A stretch of DNA of 64,000 nucleotides. Source: Membranipora membranacea. Lineage: Eukaryota > Bryozoa > Gymnolaemata > Cheilostomatida > Membraniporidae. Made by a program: the position numbers and the translations under genes. The first letter of the stretch is position 1. Each line of letters starts with the position of its first letter. Location: the NCBI GenBank assembly GCA_914767715.1, contig OU612067.1, forward strand, positions 6,634,001 to 6,698,000, given 5' to 3'. Under the pieces are notes generated by a model that did not search any database, was not told the origin of the DNA, and saw only the letters and a list, made by a program, of their open reading frames with translations. This document shows positions 60,853-64,000 of the stretch, one piece after another.

Positions 60853-61901
60853 TCATCGAGCTGCATTCTGCCAGGAGTCCAAGAAACTCATCGCATAGTC
60901 TAAGATCTGATCTTTCTGACAGAAAGCCATGTATCCAACTGCAAACAAATAAGCGAGATGAAATTACAGATTTACGTTAAAGATACAAAATAATCCTGAT
61001 TGGTGAAGCAAGGTGAGGGAGTCATTAAGCTAGCTTACTAAACAAGAGGGTAGATGACCAGGATGTACTCGGATATTACCAGTAGTCTTGTCATAAGGAC
61101 AGGCCAGCATACTATATATCGGGATCCAGGCTATTCTGGGCATCTGAAGAGGACAGATCACTCTGTTCATCACAAGTGATCTACTGGTAACAGAATAGAG
61201 CACCCCTTGTTATTAGGTTTATGACAGAATTTACCTGAAGCTACAGCGGCTATAGTAATAATATCTTTAACTAGCTGTTTCCTCATCCACCTCCACTCTC
61301 CCCATGTCTCATCCGACCAGTAAATTTTCTCCATTCTTAAAACTTCTCGTGCCTCTTTATTTCTAGGTATTCCTGAAATATTATGTAGTTGTGAAATTTT
61401 TCACATTCTAATCATACAGTTTGGTAGAGATGAAAATTTCCAAATAATCAACAACTCTACGCACCCTCTGGTGTCATTGGTGTTTCTGGCGTCCTTGCAG
61501 TCTGATTGTATAAATAGCGCATTCTGATGTCCTCGCATGAGGTGCAAGCACAGCCACTAACTGGTATCCATTCTCCCATTGGTCTTTTCGGCCCCGCAAA
61601 ATAGTGTACTCCCTGTAGCTGTAACCATACAATTGTGAATGGATCAAAAGTATATCGGCACTGCGATGAATTAATGTATTCAGTAAGATTATAGAGTATA
61701 CATAAGTCTCTTCTAGGATTTCTACGGGGTTGTGACATGAAGTTTTGGGACTATACATGTTTTGGTGCCAAGTTTCACCAAGACTTCAAACTGATTGTTT
61801 GACTGTAAATTTACCTTCTCGAGATAATCTTCTTGATTATATTTGGTATGTACATAATTATACTCCTCACTGTCGCTCTCAGTATTACTCAACCTGGTCA
61901 T
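60853..61901 (-). CDS. Array gene A4, novel small protein (154 aa, 4 exons)
   Basis: Exons 61901-61815, 61618-61465, 61372-61235, 60938-60853 total 465 nt, open. Exon 1: MTRLSNTESDSEEYNYVHTK. Exon 2: LQGVHYFAGPKRPMGEW, then GCACTSCEDIRMRYLYN and ARTPETPMTPEG, without the GR insertion of A2/A3. Exon 3: GIPRNKEAREVLRMEKIYW, then WRWMRKQLVKDIITIAAVAS. Exon 4: VGYMAFCQKDQILDYAMSF, then DSWQNAAR. It has the cleanest hydrophobic run (LVKDIITIAAVASVGYMAF), interrupted by one KD pair. It is the last copy of the array and its upstream conserved block (TGATGATGTCA near 62049) is present. Function unknown. Confidence 0.78.
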
Positions 61902-62964
61902 GATGATCGCAGAGTCAGCCTTTACTAAACTATGAGGATGAAGTTGCTAAACTGTCTTCGACAACAAATTTGGCTATAATGGTTTCTCAACACAGTAATC
62001 AGAAGTTGTTCAAGAATTCCGTTACTTTGTAAATAACCAAGCGAGAAGTGATGATGTCAGTAATATGTGGAAACAAAGAGACAACCGCTTCAAACACCTC
62101 AGCTAAAGTAGTTTCGCGTTAAGAAAGTTATTTCCAGGATAATGCCGCGTAAAAGTGTCAAGAGTGTCCATTTTCAATAGCACTCCTTTATGTCGTATGA
62201 AGTAGGATGTGCTGCGGAATAAGTGGAAATTACATCTCATGAGAGTAACTTATCTAGTTAAATATTTATTCAAAAAATAAACAGCATTATTGCACAAAAT
62301 AAACCTTTTCGGCTAACGAGATATTGACAGAGCATACAGATGATCAAAAAAAGATAACAGCTTGTACAGGAAAAGGTTTGAATCTTACAAGAGTCATCGC
62401 CTCTTAGAGAATACTTGGACAACTCCCAAAATAAAATAAAACTGGATGTCACATTTAACCAGTTTGATCAAACTTCAAGTTTAGTATATTATTCCTGTTT
62501 CAAGTCAGGTGAATAGAATGAAATCAAGTGACAGCAAAAAATATGGTAAATTTTACATCAATAGTAACAGTGATGTTCAACATAGTTGCACCGCACTCAT
62601 GAAGATGTAAAACGCTGGTAAGAGTTACAAAGATCGCTGTCATATATCAATTTAAATGCTCGTAATAACTGTGTCATCATGGTCAGCTGCAAGAACCCAA
62701 CTTATAAACAGCACATAAACAGCACATTAAACTCAAATGTATCTTATGGTAGCATGCAACTTTGGTTTTTTTTATCCTGCTTTAACTACCAAGCTTCTCA
62801 AGACAGGATAACGTCTCTCCTACTCATGATAGTAGTTTATTTGGCAAGTGAAGACTCTTCATGAAGTAAGCAAGTGGCAAATCACATATAAGTTGCAGGT
62901 GCCATGACACAGGATACTTTAATAGCTGATGCCTAGTTGTGAAGTCTAATGTCAACAGAATCTC

Positions 62965-64000
62965 TCATGATTGATTGTCCCTCCTTGCATCTTGTGATGC
63001 AATCATCTTCTCAAGTTGATCAGATCGATCTTTGTCTATCACTTCCATTTCTCGTAATTTCTGAAAAACAATAACAATTCCGATTATTCACTGTTAGCGC
63101 ATATCTGAAAGAAGCGAAAACCTGGTAAGAAAGGGAAATGATATCCGAGCATAGGTGGTAAATGATTAGAAGTATTTTATTAAATATATCAATATACGAT
63201 AGTTGTCACACATTATAACATATTTGTTTGCAACAGCCGAAAGTGAAACTAGCCAATTTCATTTAAAGTATAGAAGGGATAATGACTTTTTTGCTTAGGT
63301 TGAAACAAATAGAAGCACTCTATGAATTCTCGTTTAATTTCATATATTGGAATCGTGATTGTCCACATCACGCATTTCAATCAAGAGTTTTTATTGGAAG
63401 TAAACTAAGCCAATAACACAGAGAACACTATATAATATCCTCATTAAATCTGGATAAGATCAAATACCCAAGCTCACTTGAGATATTTCAGTGCTGATTA
63501 TTGGCCTGTATTTTGCACCTTGTCCGAGAGCAATCATCTCCTCCAGAAAATTCTGACGATCATTGATTTCTGCTTGTACTGTAATAATAAATCATAAAAA
63601 TATGTCATGAAGCAGTGTTACTGCCACCTCTCGGAAATAGTCATATGATACCTTTGTGACAGCTGTTATTTTATATCAGATATGCAAGTTATGTGATGCG
63701 TTGCAATCATGAGCGTATCAGTCTTCCAGGAAGTAAATAACCCCGAGGGTGAAAGAGGCTGGAACAATCAGCCTTGAAAACTCCTCCAGAGGGACTCAAA
63801 TTCAGGACTCCTGCGGCAGCATCAATCGCCTGGTAGTGAATAGCGAGCGCACGGTAGTCGTATGTGCCACCAAACCATCTCAAACATATAAAACCTTTCG
63901 ATTCATAGTATGTTTTACCAAAAGAAAATAACACAGATGGCCTAAGAAGACAGGCAAAATCTATGAAAGCTACATACGTTCATCAAATCTGTCGCTGCCT
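62965..64000 (-). CDS. C22orf23: UPF0193 (EVG1/C22orf23)-like protein, 3' exons
   Basis: Three exons, partial at the right edge: beyond 64000-63978, 63578-63478, 63060-62965, with GT/AG borders and matching phase. The joined end reads SDRFDELQAEINDRQNFLEE, MIALGQGAKYRPIISTEISQ, KLREMEVIDKDRSDQLEKMI, then a short tail to TGA. The FLEEM..LG.G..Y..II..EISQKLREME.ID order is how I remember the C-terminus of the UPF0193 family, a small protein of unknown function found in many ciliated animals. The N-terminal part lies outside. It flanks the array on the opposite side from NXF1. Family match is from memory and moderately sure. Confidence 0.65.
63690..63890 (-). repeat. SINE-like repeat, inverted relative of 13265
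   Basis: Reverse complement contains GGTGGCACATACGACTACCG, TTTGAGTCCCTC (decayed B box), then CTGATTGTTCCAGCC and CACCCTCGGGGTTAT, matching the body order of the 13265-13400 repeat. It lies in the intron of the UPF0193-like gene. Confidence 0.5.

Larger units (their letters stand above)
29000..62960. repeat. Tandem array of 9-11 kb units (four copies)
   Basis: A block containing ATACTGCTAGT, CATAATCTTCTATCC, TTCTGGCTCGACC, TACTGAATTGTTG and CTTTGCTAGTGTT recurs near 29.0, 38.5, 48.95 and 60.3 kb. From the second unit on it is preceded by GTGAAAATTACTCTCTTTCT at about 38.29, 48.77 and 60.07 kb. Each start is followed by a type A four-exon gene on the minus strand. Units 1-3 continue with a plus-strand exon-3 cluster (31.9, 41.65, 53.2 kb) and a broken type B copy (32.75-33.93, 42.04-43.21, 54.37-55.96 kb). 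Units 1 and 3 then share a P-element-like segment that unit 2 lacks. Unit 4 ends after one type A gene, next to the UPF0193-like gene. Unit differences are mostly transposon insertions and deletions. Confidence 0.85.

Overview
The window is nuclear DNA of an animal: AT-rich, with many short exons bounded by GT/AG introns, animal gene families, and LINE, SINE and DNA-transposon debris. The genes are metazoan and introns are mostly a few hundred bases. I guess a marine invertebrate, possibly a sponge, but nothing here fixes the species.

Left part (1-29 kb): the 5' half of a secreted C-type lectin gene (-); a LINE reverse-transcriptase relic (-, 3.2-4.4 kb); a 20-21 exon USP7-type deubiquitinase (+, 4.8-15.0 kb) with catalytic core and ubiquitin-like tail but no recognisable N-terminal TRAF/MATH domain; and directly downstream a complete 15-exon NXF1 mRNA-export factor (+, 15.9-29.0 kb, 658 aa). 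One NXF1 intron is 6.3 kb and holds a minisatellite and unexplained minus-strand ORFs. I joined both genes exon by exon, and reading phase is kept at every junction except the optional USP7 N-terminus.

Right part (29-63 kb): a tandem array of 9-11 kb units starting near 29.0, 38.3, 48.75 and 60.06 kb. Each unit carries an intact 4-exon minus-strand gene (type A) for a 143-158 aa protein I do not recognise. The first three units carry a second, broken copy (type B) and a plus-strand cluster containing only exon 3 of the same gene. A conserved upstream block with a TGATGATGTCA site precedes all seven copies. P-element-like (THAP9-type) transposase remnants sit in units 1 and 3 but not 2. Comparing units shows several young insertions against empty sites: a hAT-like MITE carrying a tRNA-like sequence, a TTA-flanked MITE, a long-TIR MITE and fold-back palindromes. 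Two of the palindromes in the window have 8-bp target duplications.

Right edge: the last exons of a UPF0193 (C22orf23/EVG1)-like gene (-). The lineage-specific small-protein array is the most likely undescribed system in the window.
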